DNA from: Bacillota bacterium
GTDB lineage: Bacteria; Bacillota_I; Bacilli_A; RF39; UBA660
Direction: 5' to 3'
DNA: 64,000 nt
Assembly: GCA_015059485.1 (NCBI GenBank)
Contig: SVAH01000002.1
Coordinates: forward strand, 62,001 to 126,000
The notes under the pieces were generated by a model. That model saw nothing but the letters and a program-made list of their open reading frames with translations, was not told the origin of the DNA and made no database searches. The stretch's first letter is position 1; every line of letters begins with the position of its first letter. The translations under genes were made by a program, and so were the position numbers. Shown in pieces: positions 43,370 through 52,346 of this stretch.

Positions 43370-44974
43370 TCAAAAATTATTATTAATTATATTTTTTATT
43401 ACAATAAAAATTGAAATTGAAATTAAACATAATACTATTATAAGGGATAACTTATAATCAGATTGCTCTTCTAACTTTTCTTCTTTATCTTCTTCATTTA
43501 TTTTTGTATTTTTCTTTGTTTTTTTCTCTTTATCATTTTTATTATTAGAATAAGTATCAACTTTTACATTATTTTCTGGCTCGTTATAATCATCACTTGA
43601 ATCCATTTTATAAAGAATTATTTCAGCGTTTGATATAACAACTTCATCTGCATAACTTTTAACAATTTCATCAGGAATTTCAATAGTTGCACTTTCACTT
43701 ACAGTTAAATTGTTTAAATTAATCTCTTTGGAATTATCTAATAAATTATCTTCTTTAGTAACAACTTCACTACTCTCATTTTCTTTTGATTGTTCAGTAG
43801 TAATTTTTAATTTACAAATTATCTCATCATTTTTAATTTTTTCATTATCATTTCCATATAATATTTCTTTTTCTTCTAAAGGTTCATAGTTTATATCTTC
43901 TGTAATCAATTTATATTTTTTATTATATTCTAATCCATAAAAGTATATTATAAAATCATTATTTTCTTTATCAAAAATATATATTGGATACAATTTATTT
44001 TCATTTTCCTCTAGTATTACTTGATTTAAATTTATATTCTGACCTTCCTCATTTTTTGCTTTTAACTTGATATTATAACGGTTATTATTATCTATTTCCA
44101 TCATATCAATTAATGGTTTATAATAATGATATGAAAATGTAAGAAAACTATAATTATAATAATTATCTATTTCAATAAATTTATTATTACATAATTCTAT
44201 TCCATCATTATAGAATGATATTTCATTTGTCACACCATGATTACCAGGAGCTTGTAACTCTGCTATATTTTCTATTTTCTTATTATATTTTTTAGCTATT
44301 TCTACCTCTTCTTGTATACTTTCAATCATATTAGATTTAGTATAATTCATTAGCTGAACATAATCGCATCCTTCTTTTATTAATGAATCGAGTATATTAA
44401 TATCAAGTCTATCCAACCATACTGGAATACAAACAACAAATTCTAATCCAAAATTTTGAGCATAAACATATGCTTCTTTCATTGCATTAACGTAACTGTT
44501 AAATACTGCTACTTGTTCTTCATTAGACATATTTCTAAAGTTATCCAAAGTATGAAATTCTGAATCAATAGTAATCCCCTTTATTTTATGTTCGGAATTA
44601 TTATTATAATTGTTTATTTCACCTATAAAAGATTTAATTCTATTTAAATTTGTTTGCTGATCATCATAATTTTCATCATATACTACATATGTATCTATAT
44701 CATTTGCTTTATTATAACTAAAAAGTAACTCTTGGTCGTAACCAATTCTTGTATTTAAATTATCTGTACCAACATATGCATAAATTTTGCCAATATCTAA
44801 ATCTTTTGTTAATTTATCATATTGAAAAAAGTCTATGTTAGTAGTTTCCCACATATACATAGATTTTTTATTAGTATAAGATGCTTTTACATTATTATTT
44901 TCTATATTAAATATTATAAATACTGATGATATCATTAAAACTAATAATATCATTTTAATTATACTTTTATTCAT
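43370..44974 (-). CDS. Secreted TIM-barrel glycoside-hydrolase-like protein, C-terminally anchored
   Basis: 534 residues. Signal peptide or N-anchor (MILLVLMISSVFIIF). The barrel-like region (about 40-300) has KGITIDSEFHT, FVVCIPVWLDR, YVQLMNYTKS and TFSYHYYKPL. It resembles GH18/GH-like deacetylase barrels, with E in ITIDSEF a candidate acid. A beta region, a Lys/Asn-rich linker and a C-terminal membrane helix follow. Substrate unknown. Start follows GGGGG. Confidence 0.55.
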   Translation of the reverse strand: MNKSIIKMILLVLMISSVFIIFNIENNNVKASYTNKKSMYMWETTNIDFFQYDKLTKDLDIGKIYAYVGTDNLNTRIGYDQELLFSYNKANDIDTYVVYDENYDDQQTNLNRIKSFIGEINNYNNNSEHKIKGITIDSEFHTLDNFRNMSNEEQVAVFNSYVNAMKEAYVYAQNFGLEFVVCIPVWLDRLDINILDSLIKEGCDYVQLMNYTKSNMIESIQEEVEIAKKYNKKIENIAELQAPGNHGVTNEISFYNDGIELCNNKFIEIDNYYNYSFLTFSYHYYKPLIDMMEIDNNNRYNIKLKAKNEEGQNINLNQVILEENENKLYPIYIFDKENNDFIIYFYGLEYNKKYKLITEDINYEPLEEKEILYGNDNEKIKNDEIICKLKITTEQSKENESSEVVTKEDNLLDNSKEINLNNLTVSESATIEIPDEIVKSYADEVVISNAEIILYKMDSSDDYNEPENNVKVDTYSNNKNDKEKKTKKNTKINEEDKEEKLEEQSDYKLSLIIVLCLISISIFIVIKNIINNNF

Positions 44975-44999
44975 ATCAAAACCCCCGTGAATAAAATAT

Positions 45000-46490
45000 T
45001 TAATCCTTATTAATTGGTTTCATTGTTGGAAATAATATTACATCTCTAATTGATTCTGCTTCAGTAAATAGCATTATTAAACGATCAATTCCATATCCAA
45101 TACCACCAGCTGGAGGCATACCATATTCTAATGCTTCAACAAAATCATAGTCTATATCATTTGCCTCATCGTTACCCATATCTTTTTCTTTTAATTGTGC
45201 TTCAAATCTTTCAAGTTGATCAATTGGATCATTTAACTCGGTATAAGCATTTGCACATTCATGACCAGATATAAATAATTCAAATCTTTGAGTAAATCTA
45301 TCATCTTCTGGATCTTTTTTAGTAAGTGGAGATATTTCAATTGGATGTCCATATAAGAATGTAGGTTCTATTAAAGTTTCTTCTACATATTTTTCAAAGA
45401 ATTTATTTATAATATGACCATATTGTTTTTCATGTTCTTCAATTTCAATATTATGCTCTTCTGCTAATTTAATACATTCATTAACATCAGTTATAGCTTT
45501 AAAATCAATTCCTGTTTTTTCTTTAATCGCATCTGTCATTGAAACTCTTTTCCAACTACCTGATAAATCAACATCATGTCCAAGGAAATGGAATGTAGTT
45601 TTTCCACAAACATCATTTGCTATCTTTTTATACATTTTTTCAGTTAAATCCATCATTCCATCTAAATCAGAATATGCTTGATATACTTCCATCATAGTAA
45701 ATTCAGGATTATGGAATGGATCCATACCTTCATTTCTAAATGTTCTACCTATTTCATAAACTCTTTCCATACCACCAACAAGTAGTCTTTTCAAATTTAA
45801 CTCAAGTGCTATTCTTAAATACATATCTAAATCTTGTGTATTATGATGTGTAATAAATGGCCTTGCTGCTGCTCCACTTAATAGTGTAGTAAGCACAGGT
45901 GTTTCTACTTCCACAAAACCTTGTTCATCTAAGAAATTTTGAATACATCTAATAATTTTAGGTCTCATAAATGCTACTTTCCTTGATTCGTCATTCATTA
46001 TTAAGTCAACATAACGTCTTCTATATCTTTCTTCTATATCAGTAAGGCCATGGAATTTCTCTGGAAGTGGTCTTAACGCTTTAACTAAATGAGTATATTC
46101 TAAACATTTAATTGTTAATTCTCCAGTTTTAGTTTTCATTATTTTTCCATGAACACCAACTATATCACCAATATCTGCTGATTTAAATAAATTATATGAT
46201 TCTTCTCCAATATCATTTATAGAAATATATATTTGAATAGGTCCAGTTTTATCTTTAATACTAAAGAATGATGCTTTACCCATTTTTCTAATAAACATAA
46301 TTCTACCAACAACAGTTGCTGTATCATCCATATTTTCAAATGCATCATGCTCTACATCTTTATATTTTTCTTTTAAATCTGAAGCATATGCATCTCTTTC
46401 AAATCTTTGACCATATGGATCTATTCCTAATTCTCTTATCTTTTCCGCTTTTTCTCTTCTAACTAATTCTTGATCTGTTAATTCACGCAT
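45000..46490 (-). CDS. lysS: Lysyl-tRNA synthetase, class II
   Basis: 496 residues. An N-terminal OB-fold anticodon domain (VVGRIMFIRKMGKASFFSI and ending HLVKAL) precedes the class II core: motif 1 around RPKIIRCIQNFL, motif 2 FRNEGMDPFHNPEFTMME, motif 3 GIGYGIDRLIMLFT. It charges tRNA-Lys in the cytoplasm. ATG at 46490 follows AAAGGAG by 8 nt; a GTG three codons earlier is within that region. No T-box or lysine riboswitch leader is visible upstream. Confidence 0.97.
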   Translation of the reverse strand: MRELTDQELVRREKAEKIRELGIDPYGQRFERDAYASDLKEKYKDVEHDAFENMDDTATVVGRIMFIRKMGKASFFSIKDKTGPIQIYISINDIGEESYNLFKSADIGDIVGVHGKIMKTKTGELTIKCLEYTHLVKALRPLPEKFHGLTDIEERYRRRYVDLIMNDESRKVAFMRPKIIRCIQNFLDEQGFVEVETPVLTTLLSGAAARPFITHHNTQDLDMYLRIALELNLKRLLVGGMERVYEIGRTFRNEGMDPFHNPEFTMMEVYQAYSDLDGMMDLTEKMYKKIANDVCGKTTFHFLGHDVDLSGSWKRVSMTDAIKEKTGIDFKAITDVNECIKLAEEHNIEIEEHEKQYGHIINKFFEKYVEETLIEPTFLYGHPIEISPLTKKDPEDDRFTQRFELFISGHECANAYTELNDPIDQLERFEAQLKEKDMGNDEANDIDYDFVEALEYGMPPAGGIGYGIDRLIMLFTEAESIRDVILFPTMKPINKD

Positions 46491-46532
46491 GTTAAACACT
46501 CCTTTTTCTATTCGTAGTATACTAGCAAATCA

Positions 46533-46565
46533 TAAAAAAAGCAATTTATTTATTGCCTTTTTTTT
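46533..46565 (-). terminator. Terminator overlapping the DUF1003 gene end
   Basis: On the minus strand AAAGGCAAT/ATTGC-type stem with TTTTTTT after it. Confidence 0.65.
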
Positions 46566-47064
46566 CGTTTTCTTCAATATATTTTATTATTTTATTTTGA
46601 TTTTTTATCAGTTTTTGAATATCATCATGTAAATCTTCTAAAATTAACTCACTTTTTAGATCTGTTTTATAGTCATTTTTATTTCTCAAAGTATCTTTTT
46701 TAGCTTGTCTATTCTGACTCATCATAATAATAGGTGCTTGAAGTGCAGCTAAACAAGAAAGTAATAAATTAAGTAATATAAAAGGATATGGATCCACTGC
46801 TTTTGTTAAAATAACACCATTAAGAATTATCCAAAATAATAAGAAAACAGTAAATCCAATTATAAATGTCCATGAACCTGCTATCTCACTTAATTTATCT
46901 GCAACTCTATCTCCACGAGTCATCTTGCTCTCTTCCTCTTTTTCAACATTAACCGCTATTTGTTCATCAATTAAAAGTTCCATTAAATCTTCTTCATCTT
47001 TATCATTTAAATCTTGTGCAATTAACATCTTAACTATATCTTTTTTAGTATTTTTATTATCCAT
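46546..47064 (-). CDS. DUF1003 membrane protein
   Basis: 172 residues. GDRVADKLSEIAGSWTFII and NLLLSCLAALQAPIIMMSQNRQ mark the DUF1003 family, with two central membrane helices (WTFIIGFTVFLLFWIIL and YPFILLNLLLSCLAAL). Cytoplasmic Lys/Glu-rich ends. Function unknown. The ATG at 47064 follows GAAGG; a longer ORF extends upstream but lacks a ribosome-binding site. Confidence 0.85.
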   Translation of the reverse strand: MDNKNTKKDIVKMLIAQDLNDKDEEDLMELLIDEQIAVNVEKEEESKMTRGDRVADKLSEIAGSWTFIIGFTVFLLFWIILNGVILTKAVDPYPFILLNLLLSCLAALQAPIIMMSQNRQAKKDTLRNKNDYKTDLKSELILEDLHDDIQKLIKNQNKIIKYIEENEKKGNK

Positions 47065-47150
47065 AATTAATACCTTCTTTCTATATTCATTATACACCAA
47101 AAAAGACAACTTTTAAATTAAGTTATCTTTTAAATTAAATTGTATAAAAT

Positions 47151-48383
47151 TTATTCTTTATTTTCTTCTATATTATCACTATTATCTTCTTTTAACTTTT
47201 CTACTTTATTTTTTCTTTTTTTATTAATTAAAATAATAATTATGATAGTTGAAAGTGAAATTGCTATACCAATTATACAATATGTTATAACATAGTCATC
47301 TATACTTTTTTTAGATGATTTTGTTACTTCTTCTTCATAATCTTCTTTCTTTTTATCATCTTCTGAAGAAAGAGGTTCTTCTTCTTTTTCTTCTTCAAAT
47401 TCATATGTAAATTTTACTTTATTATCAATATCTGTTTCAAAATTATTTATATTTGTTTTTATCCATCCTCTTTTTCCTTCATATTCTACATATATATCTT
47501 CATCATCATCACCATATGAAAATGTTGAAGCATACTGAATAAATTTTTTATCTTTAGGTATTGTTGTTACTATACTTCCCTCATTTTCAGCATATTCGTA
47601 TACTTTAAATTCTTTTTTTGATGTTGTAATATATGCTTCCTCATCTATATATAAAACATCTAAAGATCTAAATACTGGAACTAAATCTTCACAATCATTA
47701 TATTTAAACAATTCTTCTCCAGACCATTGATCAGTTTTATATAATGATTTTAAAATAGTATTTTTAGGAATAGTACCACATGATGTTGTTTTAAAATCTT
47801 TTCTAAAAACGTATATATTAGATTCTTTTAATAATACTTCTCCGTTTAATATACTTAACCATCCATTTTTACCATTGTATGTAACATAAATATATGATAT
47901 GCCTGAATCAGATTCACCTGTAATGTATGTATAGTTTAACTTTGTTCCTTTTTTAATATGAGTAATTTTATCATATGCAGATGAAGGTCCTTTTAAAAGA
48001 TCTACTCCATCTTTAGCATATACTAAAGCTTGGCCACTCTTTTTTTCAGACATTTGTAATTTTGCAGCTGTTGGATCCAATTCTTTTGTAACTAGAGCTG
48101 TTCCATCTAATGAAGTTATATATGTATCATACACATCTTTTTCAACAATTATACTGTAAACATAACCACCATTATCTTTATACTCATATTCTACTTCAAA
48201 TATATCATTATAATTTAAATGCTTTTTAGTATCTGTTCCTCCAGTACGATAGTAATAATCTATTCCTTCTGGAGCAGTTACTATTAATTTATATGGCTCT
48301 ATAACTGGTGCTCCCATATCTGCTTTTACAACACTTGGTATAAAAAATACCATAATTATTAATAAACTTATTATTTTTTTCAT
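47151..48383 (-). CDS. Membrane-anchored protein with bacterial SH3-like domains
   Basis: 410 residues. Signal peptide, a beta-rich segment, then two or three SH3b-like modules (DLLKGPSSAYDKI..KGTKLNY..YVTYNGKNGWLSI, and KEFKVYEYAEN..YVEYEGKRGWIKT). A Glu/Lys-rich linker leads to one membrane helix near 370 and a short cytoplasmic tail. It probably senses or binds cell wall. ATG at 48383 follows AAGGAAGTGTGAAT; the GTG two codons upstream is not needed. Last in a four-gene operon with a transporter. Confidence 0.7.
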   Translation of the reverse strand: MKKIISLLIIMVFFIPSVVKADMGAPVIEPYKLIVTAPEGIDYYYRTGGTDTKKHLNYNDIFEVEYEYKDNGGYVYSIIVEKDVYDTYITSLDGTALVTKELDPTAAKLQMSEKKSGQALVYAKDGVDLLKGPSSAYDKITHIKKGTKLNYTYITGESDSGISYIYVTYNGKNGWLSILNGEVLLKESNIYVFRKDFKTTSCGTIPKNTILKSLYKTDQWSGEELFKYNDCEDLVPVFRSLDVLYIDEEAYITTSKKEFKVYEYAENEGSIVTTIPKDKKFIQYASTFSYGDDDEDIYVEYEGKRGWIKTNINNFETDIDNKVKFTYEFEEEKEEEPLSSEDDKKKEDYEEEVTKSSKKSIDDYVITYCIIGIAISLSTIIIIILINKKRKNKVEKLKEDNSDNIEENKE

Positions 48384-48396
48384 ATTCACACTTCCT

Positions 48397-48741
48397 TTAT
48401 AATAATTTCCCTATAAAATAAGATCCACAATTTAATAATAATGAAAATAAATATGGATTTATTTTTTTATAATTTAAAATTTTTTTATAAATAAAGCCTT
48501 CAACTAATACTGTAAAAATTTCTAATATATAAAGACTTATTATTCTCATATTAGAGTTATACTTTATTAAAACTAATATTGGTACACTAACAACAATCGG
48601 ATTAGTAGCTATATTTACAAGTATTATGTTTAGTACATCTTTTTTATTTCTGACTCCTAGAATTAAAGACAATACTAATTCAATTATAATCGTACATAGT
48701 AAACATTTAATCATTATTATCGGTAAATCATTTATATTCAT
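48397..48741 (-). CDS. Small multipass membrane protein
   Basis: 114 residues, four hydrophobic helices (IMIKCLLCTIIIELVLSLIL, IILVNIATNPIVVSVPILVL, ISLYILEIFTVLVEGFIY, LFSLLLNCGSYFIGKLL). No family recognised. The start overlaps the end of the upstream 45-aa gene by 14 bp, and GAGGT lies inside that gene, so translation is coupled. Confidence 0.6.
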   Translation of the reverse strand: MNINDLPIIMIKCLLCTIIIELVLSLILGVRNKKDVLNIILVNIATNPIVVSVPILVLIKYNSNMRIISLYILEIFTVLVEGFIYKKILNYKKINPYLFSLLLNCGSYFIGKLL

Positions 48742-48865
48742 TTTTCTTTACCTCTTTTATTATTAAAAATATAGTTATTAATATTATTAAAGACATAATT
48801 CCTAGAAATGTATAAAGTATTATTTCATTACCAAATATTAAATATTTATTAAAAATATATTTCAT
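48728..48865 (-). CDS. 45-aa single-helix membrane peptide in a translationally coupled operon
   Basis: Begins MKYIFNKYLIFGNEI, has one helix (YTFLGIMSLIILITIFLII) and ends KEVKKNEYK. GAAAGGAG is just upstream, and its ATG overlaps the stop of the upstream MFS gene (ATGA at 48862-48865). Too short for a usual gene finder but well supported by context. It may be a subunit or regulator of the neighbouring membrane proteins; inference only. Confidence 0.65.
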   Translation of the reverse strand: MKYIFNKYLIFGNEIILYTFLGIMSLIILITIFLIIKEVKKNEYK

Positions 48866-49896
48866 GATTTATCTCCTTTCAAAATAGTTGAAAGTAAAAT
48901 TGCACAAATAAGAGAAAATATTACAATTATTATTATATTCATTGTCATAGTTAATTTAATAAAAAATATTGGAGCTGTTCCTAAAAATAATCCAATTGTT
49001 GTTAAGCCAAATGCAAATCCTGGAGTATTTTTTAATACCGAAACTAATATTTCAAGTGTTATTGCCATTGTCATTGAAAAAAGCATTACTCCGATTAAAG
49101 ACACTATCATAACTTTATCACCAAAACATAAAAATGGTATTGCAAATAGTGTTGATAAAATTGCTATTTTTTTTATTCCAAATTTATCAGATAATATCCC
49201 TCCCAATGCTTTTCCAATTCCCATTGTAAAAAATAAAAGAATTGTTTGTGTTGTTGTTTTATTCCAAGATGTTGGAATACCATATCCCATATATCCTCTA
49301 ACTATTACAATAAATATTGCTATTATAATTACTAAATATGGATTATTATTTTCTTTTACATAATTAAAACTATCTGTATTATCATTTTTTTCTTTATAAG
49401 TATCTGCCAGTATTATAAATGGTATTAATGATAATATAGGAATCAAAAGTACTAATGGATTAATTGTTGTTTTAGCTAATAGCTTACCAGTTATAACTCC
49501 AAATGAACCTCCAGATACAAATATTGCTGCTGGTGATAGTTTTCCATTAGAAGTTTTTAATGTAGATTCTGCTCCTGATATATGTAAAAAACAATTTCCT
49601 AAACACAAGATAATTAATGAAATATATATATTTATATTTAGAAATCCATATATTAAATATGATATTAGTAAAAATATACAACCTATTATTCCAAAATTAA
49701 TTTTAGGATTTTTATCTGAAATATATCCAATTAAACTTTGAGGTACAAATGCAAGTCCATCATATATAAATGGAATTATCCAAACAAAATTGGAATTATT
49801 TGTTATTTTTGATAAATAATAAAAACATATTACTTCAACTATAAAATGAATGTAAAAATATAATATTCCTACTTTTATTCCATTTTTTCTTATCAC
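48862..49896 (-). CDS. Major facilitator superfamily-like transporter
   Basis: 344 residues, about ten membrane helices. FVPQSLIGYISDKNPKINFG and GIGKALGGILSDKFGIKKIA are typical MFS loop motifs (GxxxD-x2-G). A GTG at 49896, five nt after AGGAGG, is the likely start; a GTG at 49902 overlaps it. First gene of a four-gene coupled operon with two small membrane proteins and an SH3 protein. Substrate unknown. Confidence 0.7.
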   Translation of the reverse strand: MIRKNGIKVGILYFYIHFIVEVICFYYLSKITNNSNFVWIIPFIYDGLAFVPQSLIGYISDKNPKINFGIIGCIFLLISYLIYGFLNINIYISLIILCLGNCFLHISGAESTLKTSNGKLSPAAIFVSGGSFGVITGKLLAKTTINPLVLLIPILSLIPFIILADTYKEKNDNTDSFNYVKENNNPYLVIIIAIFIVIVRGYMGYGIPTSWNKTTTQTILLFFTMGIGKALGGILSDKFGIKKIAILSTLFAIPFLCFGDKVMIVSLIGVMLFSMTMAITLEILVSVLKNTPGFAFGLTTIGLFLGTAPIFFIKLTMTMNIIIIVIFSLICAILLSTILKGDKS

Positions 49897-49945
49897 ACAC
49901 ACCTCCTATTATTAATTAAATTTTAACATACATAATTTCAAAAAA

Positions 49946-49980
49946 AAAGATTTAAAGTTATCTATTAACTCTAAATCTTT
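49946..49980 (-). terminator. Terminator overlapping typA stop
   Basis: A 15-bp near-perfect stem, AAAGATTTAAAGTTA with TAACTCTAAATCTTT, and a long T run on the minus strand. The last codons lie within the stem. Confidence 0.85.
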
Positions 49981-51760
49981 CTTTTGGATCTAATATTGCT
50001 TTTCTAAGTCTTATATCATCAGGTGTAACTTCAACATATTCATCATCTTCTATAAATTCTAATGCTTCTTCCAATGTGAATTTCTTAGGTTTAATTAAGT
50101 TTATAGCTTCATCTGCTCCACTACTTCTTGTATTAGTCAAGTTTTTATTCTTACATGGATTAACATCTAAATCGTTATCTCTATTATGAATACCAACAAT
50201 CATACCTACATATACATCTGTAGCTGGTTCAATTATTAAAGTACCTCTATCTTGTAAATTAAATAATGAATATCCTAATGCTTTTCCATTTTCCATAGAA
50301 ACAAGTACACCATTTTTACGTCTTGTTATTTCTCCAACATATGGTTTATATTCATCAAATGAACGAACCATTATTCCTTCACCTTTAGTATTAGTTATAA
50401 ATGCACTTCTATAACCTATTAATCCTCTAGTTGGAGCACTAAATTCTAAATGAACATAATTATCATCACCATTAGTAATTGAAACTAGTGTTCCTTTTCT
50501 TTCTTGTAAATCATTAATAATAGTTCCTGAATAATCTTGTGGAACATTTATTAAAACTTTTTCAAATGGTTCACATTTTTTTCCATCTATTTCCTCAAAT
50601 AAAACTTCTGGTTTAGAAACAGATAATTCATATCCTTCTCTTCTCATATTTTCAATTAAAATAGATAAATGTAATTCCCCTCTACCAGATACTTTGTATC
50701 CATCTGATCCAGGTAATTCTTCTACTATTAATCCAACATTAGTTTCAAGTTCTTTTTCTAGTCTTTCTTTAATATGACGAGTTGTTAAGAACTTACCACT
50801 TTTACCTACAAATGGTGAATTATTTACTAAAAAGTTCATTGATAATGTTGGTTTTTCTATTTCGATTGGAGGAAGCGGATTAATATCATCTTTTTTACAT
50901 ATAGTATCTCCAATAGATATATCACTACATCCTGCTATAGTAACAATATCTCCATAGAATGCCTCATTTTTTTCTACTCTTTTTATACCTTCATTAACAA
51001 ATAATTTTGATATTTTAAATGATTCAACTTTTCCATCATTTTTAACAAGTGTAACTAATTCTCCTAATTTAATCTTACCTTTATTAACACGTCCTATACC
51101 AAGTCTTCCAATATAATCATCATAGTCTAATGCAGATATTTGTAATTGTAAATTATCATTTTCATTTCCTTTAAATGGTTCAACTTGATTAATAACTGTT
51201 TCAAGAAGTGGCTCTATATTATCATTTTCTTCATCTAAAGATTTTTTTGCAATACCTTGTTTAGCAACTCCGTAAATTATTGGAAAATCAAGTTGTTCAT
51301 CAGTAGCATTTAATTCCATAAATAAATTAAATGTCATGTCTACTACTTCTTCTGGTCTTGCATCTTTTTTATCTATTTTATTAATAAATAAAATTGGTCT
51401 TAAATTTTGTTCTAAAGCTTTCTTTAAAACAAATCTAGTTTGAGGCATTGGTCCCTCTGCTGAATCCACGATTAAAACAACTGTATCAACAGTTCTAATA
51501 ACTCTTTCAACTTCACTTGAAAAATCAGCATGTCCTGGAGTATCAACAATATTTATCTTATAATCTTTGTATCTAATTGCACAGTTCTTAGAATAAATTG
51601 TGATACCTCTTTCTCTTTCAATATCATTTGAATCCATTACGCAGTCTACTTTTTCTTCATGATCTGAAAAAACACCATTTTGCTCAAGTAATGCGTCTAC
51701 TAAAGTACTTTTTCCAGCATCAACGTGAGCTACTACTGCAATATTAATTATTTTATCCAT
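49958..51760 (-). CDS. typA: Ribosome-associated GTPase TypA/BipA
   Basis: 600 residues. G1 AHVDAGKSTL, switch region RERGITI, DTPGHADF, NKIDKKDA, and the BipA-specific C-terminal region with ELSVSKPEVLF are present. It acts on 50S assembly and stress adaptation. The ATG at 51760 follows GAGGGTG. Normal length. Confidence 0.96.
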   Translation of the reverse strand: MDKIINIAVVAHVDAGKSTLVDALLEQNGVFSDHEEKVDCVMDSNDIERERGITIYSKNCAIRYKDYKINIVDTPGHADFSSEVERVIRTVDTVVLIVDSAEGPMPQTRFVLKKALEQNLRPILFINKIDKKDARPEEVVDMTFNLFMELNATDEQLDFPIIYGVAKQGIAKKSLDEENDNIEPLLETVINQVEPFKGNENDNLQLQISALDYDDYIGRLGIGRVNKGKIKLGELVTLVKNDGKVESFKISKLFVNEGIKRVEKNEAFYGDIVTIAGCSDISIGDTICKKDDINPLPPIEIEKPTLSMNFLVNNSPFVGKSGKFLTTRHIKERLEKELETNVGLIVEELPGSDGYKVSGRGELHLSILIENMRREGYELSVSKPEVLFEEIDGKKCEPFEKVLINVPQDYSGTIINDLQERKGTLVSITNGDDNYVHLEFSAPTRGLIGYRSAFITNTKGEGIMVRSFDEYKPYVGEITRRKNGVLVSMENGKALGYSLFNLQDRGTLIIEPATDVYVGMIVGIHNRDNDLDVNPCKNKNLTNTRSSGADEAINLIKPKKFTLEEALEFIEDDEYVEVTPDDIRLRKAILDPKERFRVNR

Positions 51761-51840
51761 AAAATACACCCTCTTACACACTTTATAAATAGTACTATAA
51801 AAGTTCTATTTTTGCAAGAAAAACTTAATAAATAGAAGAA

Positions 51841-51864
51841 AAAAGTTAATTTTACTTAACTTTT
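51841..51864 (-). terminator. Terminator of the DUF1700-like gene
   Basis: AAAAGTTAA/TTAACTTTT followed on the minus strand by TTTTTTC. Confidence 0.75.
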
Positions 51865-52346
51865 AATTCTTTATCAAACCTTTTTTTAAACATTTTTGTA
51901 AATAATGATATTGCAAAAATTATATATAAAATTTCTATTATATAATGAATAATTGTATACAATTTATCAGAAATACTATTCCCAAATACACTAAACAATG
52001 ATGTATCTACTGCTATAAAAGGTATCTTTAATAAAGAGACTATTAATAATAAAATTATTATATCTCTAACAACAATTGCATTTTGTTTTAATGAATTTTT
52101 CTTACAGTATTCAATAAACTTACTTAAATATTTATTAGATTTATTTTTTTTAGATTCTTTCTTTTCTATTTTATCTATATTTATATTGTATTTACTATAT
52201 ATTTCATTAACTTCAATACTTAAATCATTCATAACTTTGCCACTATCAAGTTCATTACTTACTCTAAATATTTCTTGTTGTTTTTCTTCATCTTTTAAAT
52301 ATTGCAATCTCTTTTCTAGCTCTTTTAAGTATTTTTCCTTATTCAT
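51852..52346 (-). CDS. DUF1700-like membrane protein
   Basis: 164 residues. MNKEKYLKELEKRLQYLKDEE is close to the N-terminal helix pair of DUF1700 proteins. A charged linker and two hydrophobic helices follow (IIILLLIVSLLKIPFIAV and IIHYIIEILYIIFAISLF). Function unknown. Starts 4 nt inside the end of the preceding gene (ATGA). Confidence 0.6.
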   Translation of the reverse strand: MNKEKYLKELEKRLQYLKDEEKQQEIFRVSNELDSGKVMNDLSIEVNEIYSKYNINIDKIEKKESKKNKSNKYLSKFIEYCKKNSLKQNAIVVRDIIILLLIVSLLKIPFIAVDTSLFSVFGNSISDKLYTIIHYIIEILYIIFAISLFTKMFKKRFDKELKVK

